A DNA stretch of 6,634 bases from an uncultured Simplicispira sp. (GTDB lineage: Bacteria > Pseudomonadota > Gammaproteobacteria > Burkholderiales > Burkholderiaceae_C), in assembly GCA_903882725.1 (NCBI GenBank), contig CAIRYF010000304.1:1-6634 (forward strand), read 5' to 3'. The notes beneath the pieces are model-generated. The model worked only from the letters and a program-made list of their open reading frames with translations, did no database searches and was not told where the DNA came from. The translations under genes and the position numbers were made by a program. Numbering within the stretch: the first letter of the stretch is position 1; every line of letters begins with the position of its first letter. Shown here piece after piece: positions 1 through 5,319 of this stretch.

Positions 1-216
1 ATCGTCTTCGAGGTAGTCAATGAAAGCTACACCACCCAGACTTGTTCGTGCTGCGGAGTTATTGCCGCCAGCAGTCCGAAAGGTAGAGCAGGACTTGGAA
101 TAAGAGAGTGGACTTGCAGCGAATGTGGCACGGCGCACGACCGGGACATCAACGCCGCTAAAAACATTCTCGCGGCGGGACATCGCCGCCTGGCAGCAGG
201 AATTGCCGTCCTTTAG
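1..216 (+). CDS. tnpB: TnpB (OrfB) RNA-guided nuclease, C-terminal 71 residues, 5' truncated by window
   Basis: Frame 1 is open from the window edge to TAG at 214-216. The fragment contains the TnpB zinc ribbon: the first knuckle is CSCCG (residues 15-19 of the fragment, CxxC) and the second is CSECG (39-43). It is followed directly by HDRDINAAKNIL (46-57), the RuvC-III signature. The aspartate two residues before the asparagine (fragment D49) is the expected third catalytic acid. TnpB proteins are transposon-encoded, RNA-guided DNA endonucleases ancestral to Cas12. They cut at the donor joint and favour retention of the element, and they are not the transposase. The tail after the motif ends in AGIAVL, with the stop codon inside the right-end hairpin, as is usual for the family. 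The visible part is intact. Whether the rest of the gene is whole, and whether a tnpA partner exists, cannot be seen. Confidence 0.9.
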   Translation: MVFEVVNESYTTQTCSCCGVIAASSPKGRAGLGIREWTCSECGTAHDRDINAAKNILAAGHRRLAAGIAVL

Positions 217-221
217 GGCGG
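206..221 (+). repeat. Right-end subterminal hairpin of the IS element
   Basis: CCGTCC (206-211) pairs with GGGCGG (216-221) around the loop TTTA, giving six pairs including one T:G. It lies 8 bases before the TCAA terminus and overlaps the tnpB stop codon. In IS200/IS605 elements such imperfect hairpins are bound by the TnpA transposase as single-stranded DNA, and as RNA they form part of the omega RNA 3' end. It could also act as a weak structure behind tnpB, but no T-run follows, so I do not call it an intrinsic terminator. Confidence 0.65.
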
Positions 222-294
222 GGAGGATGTCAACTTCGCCAAGGTGCATGGCGGCGCAGCGCCTACCACTGAAGGCGCGGGGCGTGAAACTGTA

Positions 295-349
295 AAAATT
301 GATAGCTACTAGCGCTTGCTGCACAAGGGCTAGAGGCTGTTTTGGCTAT
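295..349. repeat. Dispersed intergenic hairpin repeat of the Comamonadaceae type
   Basis: The block starts AAAATTGATAGCT and contains CTAGCGCTTG (309-318) pairing with CAAGGGCTAG (324-333) around a 5-base loop. That gives nine pairs and one G:G mismatch in a ten-position stem. It is followed by AGAGGCTGTTTTGGCT. From memory, the pattern AAAATTGATAGCTxxTAGCGCTT ... AAGCGCTAGAGGC is widespread between genes in Acidovorax, Polaromonas, Rhodoferax and related genomes, usually with a perfect AGCGCT stem. Its function is not established to my knowledge; a REP-like mobile remnant or a transcript-stabilising stem are both possible. Only one copy is in the window, so repetition itself is recalled, not seen. 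Confidence 0.6.
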
Positions 350-412
350 AAATATACAGTTTGTGTTGCTGCTGGATGAAGGATGTCAACAAACAGCGTT
401 TGCGCAAGCCAT

Positions 413-431
413 CGGCATTTCACCCATGCCG
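413..431. repeat. Small perfect inverted repeat in the kdp leader
   Basis: CGGCAT (413-418) and ATGCCG (426-431) are perfect reverse complements separated by seven bases (TTCACCC). No T-run follows on either strand, so it is not an intrinsic terminator. It could be a protein-binding dyad or be of no significance. A 6-bp stem at this spacing can arise by chance. Confidence 0.3.
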
Positions 432-482
432 CGTAGCGCAGCACCGAAGAAGCCAATAAAAAGGGCGCTGGCGCGGTATATA

Positions 483-504
483 GCCATCTTTACGCCATCT
501 TGAT
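483..504 (+). promoter_or_regulatory. Candidate KdpE operator: two phased 11-bp direct repeats
   Basis: GCCATCTTTAC (483-493) is followed without a gap by GCCATCTTGAT (494-504). The first eight bases are identical, and the period of 11 bp is close to one helical turn. OmpR/PhoB-type response regulators, to which KdpE belongs, bind such head-to-tail repeats as tandem dimers. The E. coli KdpE site has the same layout, TTTAT then six bases then TTTAC. Here it is TTTAC, six bases, TTGAT (489-504). The site lies about 84 bases before the first start codon of the operon, a suitable place for an activator. TTGATA at 500-505 may be the -35 that the bound regulator would touch. The pattern is directly visible; binding by KdpE is inferred. 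Confidence 0.5.
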
Positions 505-587
505 ACCCCAGCGTGCATTCTCTACGGCACATTGAGGCGCGCACTTTTACGCTCGTTGGCATGAAAACCTCAATGGGGAGAGATGCC

Positions 588-680
588 ATGGATGTCGTAT
601 TTTTGGGCCTAAGCTGCGTGCTGTGGGGCTTGGCAGTGGGATTGGCGCTGGCCAGTCATGCGTTAGAGGGCCAGCAATGA
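588..680 (+). CDS. Unnamed 30-residue membrane microprotein ahead of kdpF
   Basis: ATG at 588 is preceded by a strong ribosome site, GGGGAG (575-580), seven bases upstream. The frame reads 30 codons to TGA at 678-680. The peptide starts MDVVFLGLSCVLWGLAVGLA; residues 3-22 are hydrophobic enough for one membrane span, and a short polar tail (HALEGQQ) follows. Its stop overlaps the kdpF start as ATGA, the usual mark of translational coupling, so it is almost certainly translated as the first gene of the kdp operon. In-frame ATGs at 561 and 573 exist but lack ribosome sites. It is not KdpF, since it lacks the Ala-Leu-...-Glu-x-Phe ending that the next gene has. I have a vague recollection of similar short hydrophobic reading frames before kdpF in other proteobacteria but cannot name a family. 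Plausible roles are an extra single-span subunit of the pump, a KdpF-like paralogue, or a leader peptide whose translation sets kdpF expression. No function is assigned. Confidence 0.65.
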   Translation: MDVVFLGLSCVLWGLAVGLALASHALEGQQ

Positions 681-766
681 TCGCACTGTATTGGTTCAGT
701 GGCCTGTCAGCGGCAGGCTTGTTCGTTTATCTGGTGGTGGCGCTGGTGCGCGCCGAGGAGTTCTGA
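677..766 (+). CDS. kdpF: KdpF, small stabilising subunit of the K+-transporting ATPase
   Basis: This 29-residue peptide (M-I-A-L-Y-W-F start, then a hydrophobic stretch at residues 4-23, ending ALVRAEEF) has the length and ending of KdpF. The E. coli protein is also 29 residues and ends ALINAEAF. KdpF is a single membrane helix packed against KdpA in the KdpFABC complex; it stabilises the complex and is not itself catalytic. The start ATG at 677 overlaps the stop of the preceding microprotein (ATGA), and a ribosome site AGAGGG (665-670) sits six bases upstream. One base separates its stop from the kdpA start. Being so short, it is easily missed by automatic gene callers. Confidence 0.9.
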   Translation: MIALYWFSGLSAAGLFVYLVVALVRAEEF

Positions 767-767
767 C

Positions 768-2564
768 ATGACCTCTTTGGCATGGATCCATCTGGCCCTG
801 TTCTTGGGCTTATTGCTGCTGCTGGCATGGCCGCTGTCGCGCTGGCTCACCGCCGTGGCGCAAGGGCGCTTGCCGCGCTGGATGCAAGCGGCAGAAGGTG
901 TCGTTTACCGCGCAGCGGGCATCCAGCCCAACGAGGATATGCACTGGAAGCGCTATGCGCTGGCACTGCTGCTGTTCAACTTTCTCGGTCTGCTGGTGGC
1001 CTATGGCCTGCAGCGCGTGCAGCTGTGGCTGCCGCTGAACCCGCAGAGCATGGCAGCGGTCTCGCCCGACTTGGCTTTCAACACCGCAGTCAGCTTTGTC
1101 ACCAACACCAACTGGCAGGGCTACGGCGGCGAGTCAACGATGAGCTACCTGACGCAGATGCTGGTGATGACGGTGCAGAACTTTGTTTCTGGTGCCACCG
1201 GCATGGCCGTGGCTTTCGCGCTGGTGCGCGGTTTTTCCAGCCGACTGGCTGGCGGCATTGGCAACTTCTGGGCCGACATCACGCGGGTCACGCTGTGGGT
1301 GTTGCTGCCGCTGTCGTTCGTGTTTGCACTGTTCCTGGTGGGGCAAGGCGTGATCCAGAACCTGAGCGGCTACAAAGAGGTGTCTACCGTGGAGGCCACC
1401 CACTACCAGCAAGCCAAGCTGGATGCGCAGGGCCAGCCGCTGCAAGATGCCACTGACCAGCCGGCCATGGAGACCGTCGCCACGCAAACGCAGACCCTGG
1501 CCATGGGGCCTGTGGCGTCTCAAGAGGCCATCAAGCTGCTGGGCACCAATGGCGGCGGCTTCTTCAATGCCAACTCGTCGCATCCCTATGAAAACCCGAC
1601 GCCCCTGTCGAACCTAGGGCAAATGCTGGCCATCTTTTTGATTCCGGCGGCGCTGTGTTTCTTCTTTGGCCAAATGGTGGGCGATTCGCGCCAAGGCGTG
1701 GCCATTTTGGCGGCCATGGTGATTTTGTTTGCCGTGGCGGTAATGGCTGCCACCTCGGCTGAACAGGCTGGCAACCCGCAACTGGCTGCACTGGGCGCAG
1801 ACCAAGCGGCAAGCGCACTGCAGGGCGGCGGCAACATGGAAGGCAAGGAGGCGCGCTTTGGCGTGGTCGCCAGTGCGCTGTTCGCGGTGGTCACCACCTC
1901 GGCCTCGTGCGGCGCGGTCAACGCCATGCACGACTCGTTCACGCCGCTGGGCGGCATGGTGGCGCTGGTGATGATGCAGCTGGGCGAGGTGGTGTTTGGC
2001 GGTGTTGGCACCGGCCTGTACGGTATGTTGGCGTTTGCCATTTTGGCGGTGTTCATTGCCGGGCTGATGATTGGTCGCACGCCGGAATACCTGGGCAAAA
2101 AAATCGCCAGCCACGAGATGAAGATGGTCTCCATTGCCATCCTCATCACCCCACTGGTGACGCTGGTGGGCGTGGCCATTGCCGTGCTGGCCGAAAGTGG
2201 GCGACTGGGCGTGGCCAATCCCGGCGCGCATGGTTTCTCGGAAATTCTCTACGCCCTGACCTCGGCCGCCAACAACAACGGCAGCGCCTTTGCCGGTCTG
2301 TCGGCGAACACACCGTTCTACAACACGCTCTTGGGCGTGGCCATGTGGCTGGGGCGCTTTGGCGTCATCGTGCCGGTGCTGGCGCTGGCCGGTAGTCTGG
2401 CCGCCAAAAACCGCATCCCGGTCGGCAGCGGCACCTTGCCCACGCACGGGCCGCTGTTTGTGGCGCTGCTGATCGGCGTGGTGTTGTTGGTCGGCCTGCT
2501 CAACCACGTACCCAACCTGGCCTTGGGCCCCATCGTCGAGCACCTGATGCTCTGGAAGGCTTGA
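768..2564 (+). CDS. kdpA: KdpA, K+-binding and translocating subunit of the K+-transporting ATPase
   Basis: This 598-residue inner-membrane protein has about ten membrane spans and belongs to the KtrB/TrkH/HKT superfamily of K+ transporters. It selects K+ from the periplasm and passes it to the pump. All four pseudo-repeat selectivity-filter loops are visible: [13 protein letters not shown] (112-124), [16 protein letters not shown] (258-273), [16 protein letters not shown] (376-391, with the filter glycine at about 382) and [15 protein letters not shown] (498-512). The frame is open back to 699, but ATG 768 is the correct start. GAGGAG (755-760) lies seven bases before it, the resulting N terminus [16 protein letters not shown] is KdpA-like, and upstream starts would overlap kdpF and add a non-homologous stretch. 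The protein is about 40 residues longer than E. coli KdpA (557). The extra length seems to lie mainly in the loop at about 203-244 (Gln/Thr/Ala-rich, before [10 protein letters not shown]) and partly near 330-355. Confidence 0.97.
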   Translation: MTSLAWIHLALFLGLLLLLAWPLSRWLTAVAQGRLPRWMQAAEGVVYRAAGIQPNEDMHWKRYALALLLFNFLGLLVAYGLQRVQLWLPLNPQSMAAVSPDLAFNTAVSFVTNTNWQGYGGESTMSYLTQMLVMTVQNFVSGATGMAVAFALVRGFSSRLAGGIGNFWADITRVTLWVLLPLSFVFALFLVGQGVIQNLSGYKEVSTVEATHYQQAKLDAQGQPLQDATDQPAMETVATQTQTLAMGPVASQEAIKLLGTNGGGFFNANSSHPYENPTPLSNLGQMLAIFLIPAALCFFFGQMVGDSRQGVAILAAMVILFAVAVMAATSAEQAGNPQLAALGADQAASALQGGGNMEGKEARFGVVASALFAVVTTSASCGAVNAMHDSFTPLGGMVALVMMQLGEVVFGGVGTGLYGMLAFAILAVFIAGLMIGRTPEYLGKKIASHEMKMVSIAILITPLVTLVGVAIAVLAESGRLGVANPGAHGFSEILYALTSAANNNGSAFAGLSANTPFYNTLLGVAMWLGRFGVIVPVLALAGSLAAKNRIPVGSGTLPTHGPLFVALLIGVVLLVGLLNHVPNLALGPIVEHLMLWKA

Positions 2565-2577
2565 GGCACTGCACACC

Positions 2578-4677
2578 ATGAATACGCAAAGCAAACTTTC
2601 TTTTCTCGATCCGGCACTGCTCAAACCTGCGCTGGTGCAGGCCTTCGCCAAGCTCGATCCACGTGTGCAGTGGCGCAACCCGGTCATGTTCGTGGTCTAT
2701 GTCGGCAGCTTGCTCACCAGCCTGCTGTGGCTAACCAGTCTGAATCACCCGGCAGTGGCTGGCGCTGAGGGCTCTGGCTTTATCTTGGCGATTGCGCTGT
2801 GGCTGTGGTTCACGGTGTTGTTTGCCAACTTGGCCGAAGCGCTGGCCGAGGGCCGCTCCAAGGCGCAAGCTGCGGCGCTGCGCGGACTCAAGACCGATAC
2901 CTGGGCGCGCAAGCTGCAACAGCCGCACTACGGTGCGCAGTGGCTGCCGGTGCAGTCGGGCGACCTGCGCAAGGGCGATGTGGTCCTGGTCGAGGTCGGC
3001 GACATGGGCACCATTCCACTGGACGGGGACGTGATCGAGGGCGTGGCCTCGGTGGACGAGAGCGCCATCACCGGCGAGTCGGCCCCCGTGATCCGCGAGT
3101 CGGGCGGTGATTTTTCATCCGTGACGGGCGGCACGCGCGTGCTCTCGGATTGGCTGGTAGTGCGCATTACCGTCAACCCCGGCGAGTCGTTTTTAGATCG
3201 CATGATCTCCATGGTCGAAGGCGCCAAGCGCCAAAAAACGCCGAATGAAATCGCGTTGACCATTTTGCTGGTGGCTCTCACGCTGGTGTTCTTGGTGGTC
3301 ACGGTGACGCTGTTGCCGTTCTCGATGTTCAGTGTGCAGGCCGCGGGCAGCGGCACGGTGGTGTCGATCACGGCGTTGGTGGCGTTGCTGGTGTGCCTGA
3401 TTCCGACCACCATCGGTGGCCTGCTGTCGGCTATCGGCGTGGCCGGGATGAGTCGCATGATGCGCGCCAACGTGATTGCCACCTCAGGCCGCGCCGTCGA
3501 GGCCGCCGGTGATGTGGACGTGCTGATGCTGGACAAAACCGGCACCATCACCTTGGGCAACCGCCAAGCCAGCGTATTTGTGCCAGCGCCCGGCGTGACT
3601 GAAGAGCAATTGGCCGACGCGGCGCAACTGGCCTCATTGGCCGACGAAACGCCCGAGGGCCGCAGCATCGTGGTCTTGGCCAAAACACGCTTTGGCCTGC
3701 GCGAACGCGAGCTGGCAGGACTGCAGGCGCACTTTGTACCTTTCACTGCGCAATCGCGCATGAGTGGGGTCGATTTTGGCGACGCCGCAGCACCCCAGCG
3801 CAGCATCCGCAAGGGTGCCGCCGACTCGGTGCGCCGCCACATCGAGGCGCACAGCGGCCATTTTCCAGCCGAAGTGCAAAGCGCTGTGGAAACGGTAGCG
3901 CGCCGTGGCAGCACACCGCTGGTGGTGACCGATGGTGCGCACGTCATGGGCGTGGTGGAACTGAAGGACATCGTCAAGGGCGGCATCAAGGAGCGCTTTG
4001 CTGAACTGCGCCGCATGGGCATCAAGACGGTGATGATCACCGGCGACAACCGCCTCACAGCGGCCGCCATTGCCGCCGAAGCTGGTGTGGATGACTTTAT
4101 GGCCGAAGCCACGCCCGAAGCCAAGCTGCAACTGATTCGCGACTACCAGGCCGAAGGGCGCTTGGTCGCCATGACCGGCGACGGCACCAACGACGCTCCG
4201 GCGCTGGCGCAGGCCGATGTAGCAGTCGCCATGAACAGCGGCACCCAAGCGGCCAAAGAAGCCGGCAACATGGTTGACTTGGACTCGAACCCGACCAAGC
4301 TGCTGGAGATCGTCGAGACCGGCAAGCAGCTCTTGATGACGCGCGGCGCGCTGACCACGTTCTCGATTGCCAACGACGTGGCCAAGTACTTCGCCATCAT
4401 CCCGGCGATGTTTGTCGGCGTGTATCCGCAGTTGGCAGCGCTCAACGTGATGGGGCTGCACAGCCCGTCCTCGGCCATTTTGTCGGCGGTGATTTTCAAC
4501 GCGCTGATCATCGTCGCGCTGATTCCACTGGCCCTCAAGGGCGTGCCGTACCGCGCCGTGGGAGCTGCTGCGCTGCTGCGGCGCAACCTGCTGGTCTATG
4601 GCCTGGGCGGGCTCATCGTGCCGTTCATTGGTATCAAACTGATCGACCTGTTTTTGGTCGCCACCCACCTGATCTGA
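2578..4677 (+). CDS. kdpB: KdpB, catalytic P-type ATPase subunit of the K+ transporter
   Basis: This 699-residue P1A-type ATPase hydrolyses ATP to energise K+ uptake through KdpA. The actuator-domain motif TGES is at 165-168; its Ser corresponds to the E. coli Ser162 that is phosphorylated to inhibit the pump at high K+. The membrane motif CLIPTTIGG is at 273-281. DKTGT is at 319-323, with Asp319 the phosphorylated residue. The nucleotide-domain motifs are [11 protein letters not shown] (389-399) and RKGA (411-414), followed by [10 protein letters not shown] (486-495) and [11 protein letters not shown] (533-543). NDVAKYFA (599-606) carries the Asp/Lys pair (D600, K603) equivalent to E. coli Asp583/Lys586, which couples ATPase to transport. 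About seven membrane spans are visible, roughly at 36-56, 67-87, 224-246, 262-284, 593-613, 634-653 and 672-692. The gene begins 13 bases after kdpA. Its ribosome site is only a weak GAGG (2563-2566) 11 bases upstream, so coupling to kdpA translation is likely. Confidence 0.98.
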   Translation: MNTQSKLSFLDPALLKPALVQAFAKLDPRVQWRNPVMFVVYVGSLLTSLLWLTSLNHPAVAGAEGSGFILAIALWLWFTVLFANLAEALAEGRSKAQAAALRGLKTDTWARKLQQPHYGAQWLPVQSGDLRKGDVVLVEVGDMGTIPLDGDVIEGVASVDESAITGESAPVIRESGGDFSSVTGGTRVLSDWLVVRITVNPGESFLDRMISMVEGAKRQKTPNEIALTILLVALTLVFLVVTVTLLPFSMFSVQAAGSGTVVSITALVALLVCLIPTTIGGLLSAIGVAGMSRMMRANVIATSGRAVEAAGDVDVLMLDKTGTITLGNRQASVFVPAPGVTEEQLADAAQLASLADETPEGRSIVVLAKTRFGLRERELAGLQAHFVPFTAQSRMSGVDFGDAAAPQRSIRKGAADSVRRHIEAHSGHFPAEVQSAVETVARRGSTPLVVTDGAHVMGVVELKDIVKGGIKERFAELRRMGIKTVMITGDNRLTAAAIAAEAGVDDFMAEATPEAKLQLIRDYQAEGRLVAMTGDGTNDAPALAQADVAVAMNSGTQAAKEAGNMVDLDSNPTKLLEIVETGKQLLMTRGALTTFSIANDVAKYFAIIPAMFVGVYPQLAALNVMGLHSPSSAILSAVIFNALIIVALIPLALKGVPYRAVGAAALLRRNLLVYGLGGLIVPFIGIKLIDLFLVATHLI

Positions 4678-4701
4678 GGCCCGCTGGCCAAAGGAATTGT
4701 C

Positions 4702-5274
4702 ATGAAGAACTTGTTACGTCCCGCGCTGGTACTGCTGGTGCTGTTCAGCGCCCTCACCGGCCTTGTCTATCCCTTGCTGGTCACCGGCGTGGCCCAGGCG
4801 GCGTTTCCCCTGCAAGCGGCGGGCAACCTGATCGAACGCGATGGCGTGGTCGTCGGATCAAAGCTGATCGGCCAAAACTTCAGCGCACCGATCCACTTCT
4901 GGGGCCGGCCTTCGGCCACTTCGCCGATGCCGTACAACGCGGCCAGTTCGAGTGGCTCCAACCAAGGGCCGCTCAACCCAGCGCTGGCGCAAGCGGTGCA
5001 GGAACGCATCGCCGCCCTGCGCGCTGCTGATCCGGGCAACCTGCAGCCAGTACCGTCCGATTTGGTCACGGCGTCGTCCAGTGGCCTCGATCCCCACATC
5101 AGCGTGGCAGCAGCGCAGTACCAAGTGGTGCGCGTGGCACGCGAGCGCCACTTGCCGCTGGCGCAGGTGCAAACGCTCATCGAGACCCACACCGAGGCGC
5201 GCGACTTGGCCGTGCTGGGCGAGGCGCGCATCAACGTGCTCAAGCTGAACTTGGCGCTGGATGCGCAGCGCTGA
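4702..5274 (+). CDS. kdpC: KdpC, accessory subunit of the K+-transporting ATPase
   Basis: This 190-residue protein matches the length of E. coli KdpC. It has one N-terminal membrane helix (about residues 7-29) and a soluble domain on the periplasmic side. Conserved KdpC motifs are visible: GSKLIGQNF (52-60), FWGRPSAT (66-73), [13 protein letters not shown] (81-93), SGLDPHIS (127-134) and the C-terminal [16 protein letters not shown] (171-186). In the KdpFABC structure KdpC contacts KdpA near the K+ entrance. It is thought to help assembly and raise apparent affinity. The start ATG 4702 has a good ribosome site (AAAGGA, 4690-4695) six bases upstream and lies 24 bases after the kdpB stop. No structure resembling a terminator separates it from its neighbours. 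Confidence 0.97.
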   Translation: MKNLLRPALVLLVLFSALTGLVYPLLVTGVAQAAFPLQAAGNLIERDGVVVGSKLIGQNFSAPIHFWGRPSATSPMPYNAASSSGSNQGPLNPALAQAVQERIAALRAADPGNLQPVPSDLVTASSSGLDPHISVAAAQYQVVRVARERHLPLAQVQTLIETHTEARDLAVLGEARINVLKLNLALDAQR

Positions 5275-5319
5275 AAACCCCTGCCGCACGCGCAGCCGCC
5301 TGCACATAAACATGAACCC

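Larger units (their letters stand above)
1..233 (+). mobile_element. Right end of an IS200/IS605-family (TnpB-carrying) insertion sequence, partial
   Basis: The segment holds the 3' part of a tnpB gene followed at once by the typical right-end structure of this family. That structure is a short imperfect hairpin (206-221) overlapping the tnpB stop codon, then GGAGGATG and the tetranucleotide TCAA at 230-233. In the best studied member, IS608, TCAA is the right cleavage site, so I place the element boundary after 233. Elements of this family move as single strands through subterminal hairpins and make no target duplication, so none is expected. The left end, and any tnpA transposase, lie outside the window. 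In this family the tnpB 3' end also encodes the omega (re)RNA. Its scaffold would end about here, and the flanking bases from 234 on would serve as guide. The family call is firm; the exact boundary is inferred. Confidence 0.8.
234..587. other. Non-coding leader between the IS end and the kdp operon
   Basis: No convincing gene lies here. It holds a family-type repeat hairpin (about 295-349), an AT-rich patch with TATAAA (347-352) lacking a matching -35, a 6-bp inverted repeat (413-431), and a tandem 11-bp direct repeat (483-504) that is the candidate KdpE site. The kdp promoter should lie between the direct repeat and about 560. TTGATA at 500-505 could be a -35 overlapping the second repeat, but the sequence 15-18 bases further on (TCTACG, TACGGC) is a poor -10, as is common for activator-dependent promoters. 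I therefore do not mark a promoter box. I see no riboswitch of a class I know, and in particular nothing I can identify as a c-di-AMP or K+ sensing element. Confidence 0.6.

Noticed and set aside
217..240. Intrinsic terminator behind tnpB
   Set aside because: The hairpin at 206-221 is not followed by a T-run. It is better explained as the IS right-end structure.
347..358. TATAAATATACA as a promoter -10
   Set aside because: No acceptable -35 hexamer lies 15-19 bases upstream, and the AT-rich patch is at the edge of the repeat element. It is over 120 bases upstream of the candidate KdpE site.
386..589. 67-codon open frame on the minus strand across the kdp leader
   Set aside because: It overlaps the candidate operator and the kdp ribosome site, has no recognisable family, and its start falls at the start of the forward microprotein gene. 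Open frames of this length are common by chance in GC-rich DNA.
699..767. Upstream extension of the kdpA frame to an ATG at 699
   Set aside because: The added 23 residues overlap kdpF in another frame and do not resemble KdpA. The ribosome site GAGGAG at 755-760 fits ATG 768.
1614..2687. 357-codon minus-strand frame opposite kdpA
   Set aside because: It is a shadow of strong codon bias in kdpA. The predicted protein is rich in His, Gln and Arg with no domain, while the opposite strand is unmistakably KdpA.
2928..4124. 398-codon minus-strand frame opposite kdpB (and a 344-codon one at 3634-4668)
   Set aside because: Both lie wholly within kdpB, whose P-type ATPase motifs are continuous. Their composition is low-complexity and typical of antisense frames in GC-rich genes.
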